In this document: piece by piece, positions 1 to 10,489 of the stretch
Numbering within the stretch: position 1 is the stretch's first letter
Layout: each line of letters starts with the position of its first letter
Source of the DNA: Cotesia glomerata
Lineage: Eukaryota > Arthropoda > Insecta > Hymenoptera > Braconidae
Direction: 5' to 3'
Length of the DNA: 64,000 nucleotides
Assembly (NCBI RefSeq): GCF_020080835.1
Contig: NC_058162.1
Coordinates: 24,893,885 to 24,957,884, forward strand
The notes under the pieces: generated by a model
Database searches by the model: none
Seen by the model: the letters and a program-made list of their open reading frames with translations, nothing else
Told to the model about the DNA's origin: nothing
Position numbers and translations under genes: made by a program

Positions 1-241
1 TGAATTTTCAAACCGCAATAACTTTTGAATGAATAAACCGATTTTCACTTGGTTGGCGGCATTCGACGCGGTTTTTCAAATTCTATGATATACTTTTAAA
101 CACAAATTGATCCGACCGAATATTTCGGTGTCATTCGAAAAAAAACACTTTTTTTCGATTTTTTTCGTCAACGATAGCTCACGAATGAATCAACCGATTT
201 TGACCGGCTTGGTAGCAATCGACGTGGTTTTTCGATGTTAA
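1..241 (-). mobile_element. TE-C copy 1, left part, cut by window edge
   Basis: This carries the body of the TE-C repeat family (phrases such as aataacttttgaatgaataaaccg and gaatcaaccgattttgaccgg). It continues at 2270-2769 after the TE-B insertion. Joining 1-241 to 2274 onward recovers the uninterrupted order seen in the copies at 25383 and 29188. Confidence 0.8.
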
Positions 242-2269
242 AGAGGTCCTTTTGCCATCAATGTTAAATAAAAGATATTAGATTATGCATAAAATTAAGT
301 TTTATCTAATAGTTAAAGTCCTTATTTATCTACTAGTGAAGTTTAATTTATACTTCACCGAGCAAATTTTTGAAAAAAAAATTTCTAAAAATGTTAGTAT
401 TTTTTCCGAGTCTTACGAGAAAATCAGACCTTAATAACTTTCTCGAATTATGGCATTAACCATCGATTAGATGGGGTAAAAAAAAACTCAAAATAAGCTT
501 TTCGATATATTCAGGTTTGATTTTTTGCAATAAAATATATAGGTTGCCGTGGAATTTATGGAGAAATTAAAATTATAAAATCACAGAAAATTTTTGAGTA
601 ACCTACATTTAAATGGCGTCAGAACATTTGGCAACGTTGCGTAACGCGCGAGCTTCAGACCTTTCAATAAATTCAAACTAAACTTTTATGACCCAGATTT
701 TACTTTTTGTATTTGAGTATTTTAGTTTATCTTTAGTTAATTACTTAAAAATTAATAGAAACAATTATTGTTTAATTATTGTATTTATTTAGTTAATAAT
801 TTTATATTATTGTTACCGAAGGTAGGATTAAATTAAGAAATTAAGCATGTGAGAAATTATTACGAAGCCGAGCGAATTAATTGTAAAAGAAATTAAAAGA
901 CTGGGCAATTTATTCTAAGTTCCGAACAAGATTTAGTATGGGAAAGTGATGAATGGATATAAAATGAAAGAAATGTCGATTATTATTTTGTAAGAAATAA
1001 ATTAGGTAAGCGAAAATTTTATAAGTCCCGAGGACAATTTAGTATGGAAAAACCAGCGAATGGATAGAGAATGAAGGAAATTGCGATTAAAATAATAAAT
1101 AATTATTTTTGAATGCTAGTTCGAGAACACCGGACAGGTGTCTAAAACGACTCTTCCTTTTCGTTACAAGAGAGTTAGGCAAAAAATGATAAACGCCAAA
1201 ATTTGGCTCGATAAAGCAAGCAGTTCTTTCTCGGGAGAATTACTCGGGCGAATACTCTTCACCAAGTAATTCCAGAGGATGATACTCTACCTGGAGTCTG
1301 ACCAAGGCCCAGGTAAGTATCGTGAACCGACCGGATGAAAGTGCTACTCCCCGTGCCGAAGCTTTCAGCTGAGGTACAGTAGGTGATCATAAGCCGTGTA
1401 GGTGGGGGCGAAGAGGACACTCTCCATTCGCTCTCGGGGTAGAGGTTTAGGCCCAGGGGTGACGGCTAGTCTCCTGGGGAAGCGGGGAACCAGCTTTTGA
1501 AGTTTAGTTCGCGACTTTGACGCTCACGGCGAGTGAGAGTATGTGTGAGAAGAGTGTTCCAATATATTGTTTATATTGTTTAATTTGTTTATATTGTTTA
1601 TATCGTTTTATTAACATGATCAGGCCAATAAAGAGGTTTTTCTTTTTTTCTTTGATTCATTTAAAATAAAGTGTTTTGTTTATTATTTTGTTATTGATAA
1701 TGTAATCCCCGTTTATGACCCTGGACTCCGGCGAGCAAATTTCGAGCCGGGGAAAAATAAATTATTTTATTTTTATAATTTTTGGAAAACGTGGACGTTA
1801 CACTTTAACGCACTTATGTCTTTCATACATACTTATTAATTAATTTATTGTTAACACATTTTCATATTTCATAATTTAAAAATAAAACAATAATTAAAAA
1901 ATACTAGCATTCTTGCCGTGAGACATTAGAATGTTATGGTTTTATGACTAAACATTTTTAATTAATTTATTTATTTACATTGACTGCAAACACTTAAACA
2001 CAGTTAAGGTTATATTGTGCAAATGAAAATGTAAACAATCGAAATATAGCGTTGCCAAATCACGGACAGGTTACTAACAGCTGATTTACAAGAGTCAAAT
2101 TAATTTTTGTATTTAACTATTTTTTTTTTTAATGTTCAAAATTTCAACGATTAATGTCTCATATATTATTTATTTTTTAATTTTAGAAATTTTTATGGGT
2201 TTTTTATTTTAATTTATCGAATATTTACTACTACAGTTGTTGTAACTCAACTGGAGCGAAAGGACTTTC
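242..2269 (-). mobile_element. TE-B copy 1, TTAA-flanked non-autonomous DNA element
   Basis: The element is flanked by TTAA at 238-241 and 2270-2273. Its ends are short inverted repeats: AGAGGTCCTTTTGCC on the left, and GAAAGTCCTTTCGC read inward from the right. An inverted second copy lies at 46775-48604. It is inserted inside a TE-C copy and itself carries the 687-1802 element; without that insert it is about 0.9 kb. TTAA duplication is typical of piggyBac-type elements (family knowledge); no transposase is encoded, so the superfamily is inferred. Confidence 0.75.
687..1802 (-). mobile_element. Solo-LTR-like element copy 1 with 4-bp duplication
   Basis: The element starts TATGACCC and ends CGTTACA, flanked by CTTT at 683-686 and 1803-1806. 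The inverted TE-B copy near 47236 has the same flanking sequence with no insert, which confirms the junctions. Read on the minus strand it starts TGTAACG. Two more copies are at 18884-20147 and 27420-28669. A TG start and 4-bp duplication fit a gypsy-like solo LTR, but no internal retroelement genes are present, so a DNA element is not excluded. Confidence 0.7.
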
Positions 2270-2502
2270 TTAAGAGCTGATTAGTTTTTGGAATTGATCG
2301 GTCAAGCCGTTTACAAGTTATTAAAAAAAAACCACATTTGAAAAAAATTTTTTTGTAGTTTTTTTTAAATTTCTCAAAATCTACCGGTCCGATTCGGTCC
2401 AAAAGATATTCAAAACCTAAGTTCAGTCAAGCCCTTTCGAATGGCACCAACCGCGATTTAATCGGTCAAGCCATTCAAAAGTTATGAGAGGTTTACATAC
2501 AT

Positions 2503-2593
<91 letters not shown>

Positions 2594-2769
2594 TACAGAC
2601 ATACAGACATACAGACATACAGGCACCATTGCGGGGATAGTCAGAGAAGCTTCCTAAGAACTTAAAACGTCGAGATCTGATGAAAACTCGATTTTTGCAA
2701 ATCGGGGTGAAAACAATAACTTCCCGATCTTTGAAAATCTTCGATTTTCTTAGCGGGAAGTTAAAAAAA
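2270..2769 (-). mobile_element. TE-C copy 1, right part with (CA)n
   Basis: This is the remainder of the TE-C copy interrupted by TE-B. It includes the (CA)n tract at about 2504-2588, the conserved 'gatctgatgaaaactcg' block, and the terminal hairpin ending 'cttagcgggaagtt' before an A run. Confidence 0.8.
2504..2590. repeat. (CA)n microsatellite inside TE-C
   Basis: About 43 uninterrupted CA units, at the same internal position as the CA/TG tracts of the other TE-C copies. Confidence 0.95.
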
Positions 2770-2930
2770 TCAACAAGTATTTTAATAAATACTTCAATTT
2801 TTTCATAACAAACAATTATTTTTAATCAATTTTACAAGCATGATAGATTAAATATAGATAAAAAAAACACTTTTGATTAAAAAAAAAAAAAAAAATACTA
2901 AAAGAAACATTTTGAAATTTTACAACAATT
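2770..2930. other. AT-rich spacer, nothing recognised
   Basis: Homopolymer-rich A/T sequence with no coding potential or recognisable repeat. Confidence 0.5.
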
Positions 2931-3180
2931 TAGTATATTTCTTACCTAGGGCAGGAAAATAAGAAATGTCTCAGATTACACGTAATTGTTGACCGAGGCG
3001 AAGCCGAGATCGACAAACATGTGATCTGAGGCTTTCTTATTTCCTGCCCGTGGTGAGAATACTGTTTTTCTTCTCGACAGAGGCGGAAAGCGGCATTTTC
3101 ATTTAGCGCAGCGGGCAGAAAATTGACGCTTTCCGCCCGGAGGGAAGAAAAAGTATTTTTTTTCTTCAATAGTCATTTTT
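2931..3180. repeat. Hairpin element, 'gcgaagccgag' family, copy 1
   Basis: Inverted segments ('aataagaaatgtctcaga' against 'tctgaggctttcttatt') surround a GC-rich 'accgaggcgaagccgag' loop, followed by a 'gaggcggaaagcg' arm. It matches the left half of the larger palindrome at 3591-3951. Confidence 0.7.
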
Positions 3181-3205
3181 TCACTCGCCGTATACACTGA
3201 ATACT

Positions 3206-3342
3206 AGTATATTTTCTGACTAGGGATGAAACAAAACGATTTCAGACCAGAGTGAAGTTGCCTGTCCGAGCGAAGCGAGGGCTGGCATCACTCGGTCTGA
3301 AATCGTGTTTCATCCCGCGTCACACATTATATTTTTCATATA
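3206..3342. repeat. Hairpin element, related architecture, divergent sequence
   Basis: The left arm 'gggatgaaacaaaacgattt' pairs with the right 'aaatcgtgtttcatccc' around a loop containing 'gagcgaagcgagg'. It has the layout of the 2931 and 3591 elements but different arms. Confidence 0.65.
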
Positions 3343-3590
3343 AGTTGCATTAAAAATGCTAGTTTCAATGTCTGGAGCCAACCAGAACTAGATAGTTTCA
3401 GACGAATAGCGAAAATACCATTTTATTATAAAACTTATAATAAAATAGAAAGTAATAGTTTATTTTTTATCAAACATTATTCGTAAATTGAATAGTTTTC
3501 TTTTGTCATTCTTATTTATGCTTAATAACAGAATTATAATATGTCAGTACAGTTTACGGTTAGAATGACAATTATAAAGGTATAAAATAA

Positions 3591-3951
3591 TAGTATATTT
3601 CTTACCTAGGGCAGGAAAATAAGAAATATCTCAGATTACATGTAATTGTTGACCGAGGCGAAGCCGAGGTTGACAAACATGTGATCTAAGGCTTTCTTAT
3701 TTCCTGCCCGTGGTGAGAATACTATTTTTCTCCTCGACGGAGGCGGAAAGCGGCATTTTCATTTAGCGCAGCGGGCGGAAAATTGATGCTTTCAGCCTCC
3801 GTCGAGGAGAAAAATAGTATACACACCACGGGCAGTAAATAAGAAAGCCTCAGATCACATGTTTATTGACCTCGGCTCCACCTCGGACAATAATTACATG
3901 TGATCTGAGACATTTCTTATTTTACTGCCCTAGATGTGTAATATACTATTA
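3591..3951. repeat. ~360-bp near-perfect palindrome
   Basis: The sequence beginning 'tagtatatttcttacctagg' is mirrored by 'taatatacta' at its end, and inner arms ('ctcctcgacggaggcgg' against 'gcctccgtcgaggag') continue almost to the centre near 3770. It is a MITE-like foldback element; no coding sequence. Confidence 0.8.
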
Positions 3952-4104
3952 CGCAATGATTTCTTTTTAAGGATAAGGTTACGCGAAGGCGCTTATTAAA
4001 GACATTTTTGAATTTTTATTATTTTTTGTCATTAAAAAAAGCCTCAAATATATTTCAGAGTGGGTAAAAAAAATATTTGCTTTTGATTTGTAAAATTAAC
4101 TTAC

Positions 4105-5176
4105 TTTTTTAAATATTTCTTCATCCATATCGAATCGATCCCTGAGCAAGTTTAAAATCCTTGAAGTTTTTTTATTCTGTAATTATAAAACTCAATAAGT
4201 AAAAAAAATTTTTTTGGCGATAAAATTTACAAACCTGTTCAATCACTTTAGTTACTGCTGTTGTCAATATTATAAAGATATAAATATATTCCCACAAACT
4301 CAGTCCAACTATGAATAATGTAACATCAACTATCGGTAAATAAATCGTTTTTACGATTGTATAGTATAAAATGCGCACCAGCCGGATGGACATGACAGAA
4401 GAAACAATCAAAATAGAAATTCCGTAAAAATTCACTATTTCATCACATCCTTTGCAAATTTCCGCGTACGCGCGTTTTAAGCTTGTAAGATCTTCCAGAA
4501 TTAACTCACGGGAATCCGATATTTTACTCTCGGTAGTGCCCAATTTCAAAAGCGTCGAATTGATCGCCTCAAATCGTCTTCGGATTAAATTTATAAAAAT
4601 AGTGTAATGAATCAAGGGCCACTTTGTCAAAATATTCGGCAATAACATCATAAAGATTATTATTTCGGATTTATTGACCAAATAAATGAGTATTACTACG
4701 TTACAAGTACAAACAAAATTTATTGAAAATATCCAATCGATAGTGTAATCATTTTCACTTTTATAATCTGCACAACTATTTAAATTTTTATCAACACTTT
4801 TCAATCGATTGTTGATTAGATTTATTGGTACTTTTTGTCGGATACTATAATTTAGCACAATAAAAACAATACATGGCACTGAAGATAATAAAAACAAAGT
4901 TTCGAAAGTCTGTATCTGTTTGCGGTAAAATGTTAGTTGTAAATACAAAACAACGTAAATGTTATATGATACTGTAATAAATATGTATATAGAGTTATAA
5001 CATATTCCAACATATGAAAAAGTGTATTTAAAATTATGACTTTCAATTCTTCGGTTTCTGGTAATTATTTCCGAAGCTTCGATAGACCAAGGTGACAATC
5101 CGATTAACTTGAAGAATAAGTACTGACTAATGACAAAAAGCCGATAACACAATGACTTTATTTTACGACAATTCAT
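4105..5176 (-). CDS. Gustatory receptor GR-E, exons 1-2
   Basis: This is an insect gustatory receptor (7tm_7), a plasma-membrane ligand-gated channel of chemosensory neurons by family knowledge. Exon 1 is 5176-4235 (314 codons) with donor GTTTGT. Exon 2 is 4176-4105 (24 codons) with a clean AG acceptor and GTAAGT donor, coding an 'NLLRDRFDMDEEIFKK' segment that matches GR-C exon 2. Shared with paralogues are LIGLSPWSIEAS near residue 25, several hydrophobic segments, and 'SLKRAYAEICKGCDEIVNFYG' replaced in GR-B by a similar motif. The start is the ATG aligned with GR-C and GR-D. The 30- and 22-codon exons 3 and 4 expected downstream are not found in 1-4104; they may lie beyond the window or be lost, so function is uncertain. 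Confidence 0.85.
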
Positions 5177-5440
5177 TTTTAATTTCTGTGTAATTCACCC
5201 GTTTTTTGTTCTATCACATTCACTGGACTAGTGATTGCTTCGTATGTCACGGTCGTTACTAATCAACGGCGCAGGAATATTAGGTTTTACATCCAGCTTG
5301 TATAATTCCGTGACATTGTATAGATAATTTATCTATGGTATCGCTTCTATATTGATGTTCGTGTCATGTAATTTAAAAATTGCATGCATGAAGAAAAATT
5401 TTTTCATTTCTAACTTCAGGCCATGTTCAGTTAAAATTAG
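5177..5440 (-). promoter_or_regulatory. Conserved upstream block of GR-E
   Basis: This sequence (for example 'cactggactagtgattgctt' and 'ggtcgttactaatcaacgg') is shared with the regions upstream of GR-D (9957-10480) and GR-C (21216-21500). It probably holds the promoter and 5' untranslated region copied with each gene; no TATA box is assigned. Confidence 0.55.
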
Positions 5441-5579
5441 TCGATATTAAGGTAGTACCCTCGCCAAAGTCGTTTTCTTAGGATTTTTTTTTAATTTTGG
5501 CAGATTAATGTTCATATAATTCTGCGTCGATTGGCGCAATTTGAGAATTTTTGACCATCTAGTTTCCGAGATATTTAAT

Positions 5580-6640
5580 CCGAACGAAAACAGTTTCACT
5601 GTAAAAAATCGCGCCAAGTCCACGTTCATAAGACTATTAAGAAAAAAAAAAATTTTTTTTTCTTTAAAAAAAGATATAAAATAGAAAAATTAAAAAATCC
5701 AAGTAACCGATATGATTGTTTATGATTTTCGGAAATTAAAAAAAATTTTGTTACAAATTTAAAAATTAAAAAAAAAATTTGGAACGTATTTAGTGTGCGC
5801 GGTTGCAAAATATTTTACTTTTAATGAAATTCGTAAAATCTATTTACTAAGACTTTAAAAAAATTGAAATACACAATGACGCACACCAAGTACGTTCCAA
5901 AATTTTTTTCTTAATTTTTAAATTTATAACACAATTTTTTTTAATTTCCGAAAATCATAAACAATCATATCGGTTACTTGGATTTTTTTATTTTTTTATT
6001 TTATATATTTTTGTAAAGAAAAAAACAAATTTTTTTTTCTTAATAGTCTTATGAACGTGGACTTGGCGCGATTTTTTACAGTGAAACTGTTTTTGTTCGG
6101 ATTTTAGTATTTTTTGTAATTATAATAAAAATTTACAATTGGTACCAACTTAAATCTCGCGTTGGTTGCATTTTTTACAGCAAACTATCCCCTTGAAACT
6201 ACAGTTTATGTAAAAATAATTCCAGCGCACCCTGGTGGGTGTGTATGCAAGCTGTGAAATATCTTTTTTTAACTGTAGTTTCCCATCTAATGAAGGATTA
6301 CTATGCATTCTCGAATTACTTAGTCTGTGGCATGTCACTTTTTACATCGAAAAAAAGTCAGGATCGAAATTTTTGAGCTTGCTATAGTTTGTGCTGATAA
6401 AATTTAATAATTTCAAGTAAATTAATGGTTATAATTGAATATAATTAATTGATATCAGTAAAATAAAGTATGAATTACTGTTATAATATAAAATTTAGGA
6501 ACAAGAAGTACCGTCGAATTAAATAAAATTTTGCAACCTCGAAATACCGTTCTGCTTACAGTAAACACACTCGGTAGTCTGGCGCTCCGTTTACAACGGA
6601 TTTGAACGGAACTTGGCGCCAGATTCTACCGAATCTGTGG
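5580..6640 (+). mobile_element. Palindrome-plus-arm element (PalTE) copy a, truncating GR-D
   Basis: The element runs from CCGAACGAAAAC to GAATCTGTGG and is flanked by AT on both sides. The left ~500 bp is a palindrome ('aagtccacgttcataagact' mirrored at about 6040); the right ~550 bp is a unique arm ending in 'agattctaccgaatctgtgg'. Copies b (31060-32082) and c (56981-58039) are in the opposite orientation. It ends the GR-D reading frame within exon 1. Confidence 0.85.
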
Positions 6641-7326
6641 ATCACTATATAATACAAACTGCGAATAGTTCTTGTCGAAAATATAATTAGCACAACCAAG
6701 GTAGGAATTCCATAAAAAGTCACAATTTCATCACAACCTTCATAAAGTTCCGCGTATGCGCGTTTAATACTATCAAGATCATCCAGAATTAACTTATGCG
6801 ATCGCGATATTTTACTTTCGGTGGTACCAAGTTTTGAAAGCATTGAATTAATACTTTTGAATCGTAATTTTATTATATTTATAAAGATTGTATAATGAAT
6901 CAGTGGCCAAGTTATTAAAAAATTTGGTAGGTTTATGAAGGCAATTAGTTTTGTTTTGGAAAAAAATTGTCTCACTATTGCTATGGTACTTGTGAAGATA
7001 AAGTTGCTAGCGAAGATTACATCACTGGTACAATCGTATTTTATTTCATAATCGGCGCACGTATTCAAGTTTTTATCAACATTTCGCAGGTGGTTGTTGA
7101 TGAAATTCATAATTAATTTTTGTCGAGTGGTGATAAATAGTACAATAAAAATAATACAAAACGATGAAAAAAATGCGAAGATATTTTGAAATGTATCAAA
7201 AATTTGGTCGACTATTTTCATTGATGTTATACAGTAAAAACAGTAAATATTTAACGATGAAGTTACTGCAATGAAAATAATGTTATAACACACTCCAATA
7301 TATGAAAAATTGTATTTACACACAAT

Positions 7327-7860
7327 ATGTTGCCATACACACAATATATTGCTGACAATATATCTTGTGGGAAACAGATTGATGTCATCCATACAGACTT
7401 CTCAAAAGCTTTTGACAAAGTAGACATTGCAATACTCGTTGACAAAATAATAAATTTAGGCATACCCGAACTATTAGCTAACCTGATGATTTCTTACCTA
7501 ACAAATAGAAAAAACATTGTATTTTATAATGGTTTTCTATCTCCAGTCTTTTACTCAACATCAGGAGTACCTCAAGGATCCAATCTTGGACCACTATTAT
7601 TTATTATCTTTGTCAACGATGTTGGATCGTTACTATCAGTGCACTTGGATTTATTTGCTGATGACGCAAAATTATATCACTCTATAAATAGTGCATGTGA
7701 CTGTACTGTTCTGCAGGATAACCTGGTTACATTTGCGGAATGGTGCAGTAGCAATAAACTGTTATTAAATCGAACTAAGTGCAAGATAATAACGTTTCAC
7801 AAGTCTAAAAACCCTATCATATACGACTATTCCATAGATGGGACGATTCTGTCTCCATAG
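7327..7860 (+). pseudogene. LINE-1 reverse transcriptase fragment, catalytic core
   Basis: 177 codons covering RT motifs A, B and C. D in DFSKAF and DD in FADD are intact, so the core was recently active or is little decayed. A frameshift at about 7855 and the second LINE end the frame. Confidence 0.85.
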
Positions 7861-7928
7861 ACAGAGTCTCCATAGTAAATGATCTTGGAATAACATTTGA
7901 CTCTCAACTTACGTTCACTGATCACTAT

Positions 7929-8931
7929 AGATAGATAGATAGATAGAAAAATTTATTTGATCCTAGAGTTCTAAGCTCCTTCAGGACCATCAACAATACA
8001 TAAATTTTATCATTTACATGTATACATTTGATACAGTGTTTTTAATACAATTTAAATATTTGATATTAAATTATTAAAAGTAAGAACATATTAATTCTTA
8101 AAATAATAACATATTAACAGAGAAATAATAACATTAACATTTATTGTAAGAAGAAGTCATAGCAAGCCTGTTGAAATTGTTCGAAATTGTCAATTAATGT
8201 AATTTCGGCCGGTAACGAGTTCCAAACTTTTATACCATGAATTAGGAAAGAGTTTTCATAAATTGCACAATTACTTCTTGGCAGACGTAGATAATCATTC
8301 CTGACGTCACCTCTCCTTAGCACAATCGGCAGAAATTCTAAATTCGATTTAAATAATTGACAGTAATTTAACTTAATTTCTTTGTAAAATAAACAAGCTA
8401 TGAAATAATCTCTTCTAACATCAAGTTTTAACCAGCCTAATTTTTTATAATACGGAGTAGTGTGCTCAAATCTCGAAATTTTAAAAATATATCTTATACA
8501 TGAGTTTATTTTACGCTGCAATCTATGCTGTAATTTGCCTGAGATGTTTGTATAAGCAGCACAGCAGTAATCGAAGATGGGAAAAATCAAGGTCGTAACC
8601 AATTTTATGCGTAACTGTTCATTAAAAATCTCATTATTAATTTTTAGTTGTGCTAGCGTTTTCATCGCACGAATACATACGCTTACAACTTGATTCTCCC
8701 ACGATAGAGTATTATCAATTATCAAACCCAAGTATTTAACTGATTGTACATATGGAATCACATGATTACTGACAATTATATTTTGGGCACTTTTACAAAA
8801 ATTACTGCTCTCTGCCTACTTCCTAGTATAATAGCACTAGTTTTTGTAGCATTCAATTTCAAGCAATTTAAATTGCACCAATCAACAATTTTTTCTATCT
8901 CATTATTCAACACTATACTAACATTATAAGA
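7929..8931 (-). mobile_element. Second LINE (LINE-2), inserted antisense in LINE-1, with GATA tail
   Basis: The minus-strand frame at 8761-8141 encodes the end of a LINE ORF2 (SVKYLGLIIDNTLSWENQV, PIFDYCCAAY, KVWNSLPAEI). The frame before it (8930-8765) holds 'KIVDWCNLNCLKLNATKT' but is shifted, and carries a stop. The 3' end is a tetranucleotide tail, (GATA)n at 7929-7948 on the plus strand. It is 5'-truncated; junctions are approximate. Confidence 0.8.
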
Positions 8932-8937
8932 TCGTCT

Positions 8938-9507
8938 ATGAGAACACTGGGTTTTATCATACGTACTACTAAAAAATTTAAGAACTATAATGTTGTCAAA
9001 GCCCTGTATGTTGCACTTGTTAGGCCTAAACTCGAGTACTCATCAGTAGTATGGTCACCAACATATAAGATCCATACTAACAACATTGAGAAAATACAGC
9101 GTAAATTCCTTAAATATTTCTCATTTAAAAAGTTTGGCATATACCCGGACCGTGGATATGATTATCTTACCATGTGTGTGGATGCGAACTTACTGACTCT
9201 TGAAGAGCGCAGAATTTGTGCATCAATATTATTAGTATCCGGACTACTATCCAATGAAATTGATTGTCCCAGATTTCTGGAACGGATTCCAATATTAGTA
9301 CCGCAAAGATGCTTAAGATCTGATCAGCCTTTCTATCCACCTCGGCAGAGGAGCAACTTCATCCTTACATCACCTATTAATAGACTGATTAACGCCTGTA
9401 ATTATATAGTTCAACAGAATAGTGATATTGACCTGCTTGGCTATCAAACGCGCTGCAGCGCCAATGTTCTAGCATCCATCATAATTAACTCTAGACAATT
9501 AAATTAG
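8938..9507 (+). pseudogene. LINE-1 ORF2 carboxyl region
   Basis: 189 codons with 'RTLGFIIRTTKKFKN' and 'ALVRPKLEYSSVVWSP', the post-RT region of Jockey-type elements, in the same orientation as 7327-7860. The two pieces are one ORF split by LINE-2. The remaining sequence to 9805 is the 3' untranslated region and A-rich tail. Confidence 0.85.
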
Positions 9508-9956
9508 CAAAAGCATATGATCATGCTCCACTGCCTTAATAATAATTATATTTATTGTATTGAGCTTATATATACTATCTTATTGTAATAATAAGTATAA
9601 ATATGCGAATATTTTATTATATAAATCAAATTTAAACACCTGTACTTTTAGTTAATAGTTTAAAAAATATGTTTCTTTTATAATTGCTCATTGCAACATG
9701 TGTAATATACCTTCTAAAATACATTAATGTATCTTTTTGTATCCTCATAATTGGCCATACAGGCTGTCAGGATTTATTAATAAAGAAAATAAAAATAAAA
9801 TAAAAATTTAAAATTGTGACTTTCAATTCTTCGGTTTCTGGTAATTATTTCCGAAGCTTCGACTGACCAAGGCGACAACCCGATCAGCTTGAAGAGTAAG
9901 TACTGATTAACCACAAAAAGCCGATAACACACTGACTTTATTTTACGATAATTCAT

Positions 9957-10489
9957 TTTTAATTTCTCTGTAATTCACCCGTTTTGTATTCAATCACATT
10001 CACTGGACTAGTGATTGCTTTGATGTCACGGTCGTTACTAATCAACGGTATAAAAATATTCGATTTTACAGCTAGCTTTTATTATTCTCTAATAATGGAT
10101 TAATAATTTATTCATATCACTGCTGCTATATTGATATATCGTGAAGTGCAATTTTAAAATAGCGTGCTCGAAGAAAAGCTTTCTGCTTTATTAACATTAA
10201 CCATCGTCAGTAAAAAAAGAGTTGATATGGAATTGTACAGCAACAATTAAATATTAGTCACATACGGAGTTGATCAATTTACTTCGCATATATTGGAACA
10301 GTTATTTCAAGAGGTTGCATGCGCTTATGATTTTATAAAAAATTTTTAACTATATTTAATTCTCAGGTTATGACATCATATTATTTATCAAAAATGGAAC
10401 GATACAAACGAAATTTTATGTCATTTTACAGAATTGTTTCCACCCAGTTTAAATATCAAACGTAGCACGAGTACAATTTTTATTATTTT
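9957..10489 (-). promoter_or_regulatory. Conserved upstream block of GR-D
   Basis: It shares 'cactggactagtgattgctt' and the following 'agaaaagctttctgctttat' stretch with the blocks upstream of GR-C and GR-E. The distal part (about 10110-10440) also matches the orphan block at 11760-12080. Confidence 0.55.

Larger units (their letters stand above)
7319..9805 (+). mobile_element. Jockey-like non-LTR retrotransposon (LINE-1), 5'-truncated, with a nested second LINE
   Basis: Reverse transcriptase is seen at 7327-7860 with the motif-A-like DFSKAFDKV, motif B SGVPQGSNLGPLLF and catalytic FADD (LFADDAKLY). Near 7850 a short duplication of 'gtctccatag' breaks the frame. After a second LINE (about 7929-8931) the carboxyl region continues at 8938-9507 (RTLGFIIR..., VRPKLEYSSVVWSP). 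The 3' end is A-rich ('aaaataaaaataaaataaa') before the ATTTA duplication. It is 5'-truncated and dead. Clade assignment is from motif resemblance only. Confidence 0.85.
6641..9956 (-). pseudogene. Gustatory receptor GR-D, broken by LINE and PalTE insertions
   Basis: The amino end is at 9956-9806 (MNYRKIKSVCYRL..., LIGLSPWSVEAS, ending HNFK) and the reading frame resumes at 7318-6641 (YNFSYIGVCYN...). The gap 7319-9805 is a LINE insertion bounded by ATTTA at 7314-7318 and 9806-9810; removing it restores the frame in the order seen in GR-E (HNFKYTFSYVG). The 3' side is cut at 6640 by PalTE copy a, after 'LYYIV'. The rest of exon 1 and exons 2-4 are absent, since GR-E upstream sequence follows directly. 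It cannot encode a receptor. Confidence 0.9.

Noticed and set aside
242..2269. A piggyBac transposase inside TE-B
   Set aside because: No frame of useful length; only ends and the TTAA duplication support the link.
2423..2629. Frames of Cys-Val or Thr-His repeats over CA/TG tracts (also 29207-29440, 47562-47861)
   Set aside because: They are translations of microsatellites inside TE-C.
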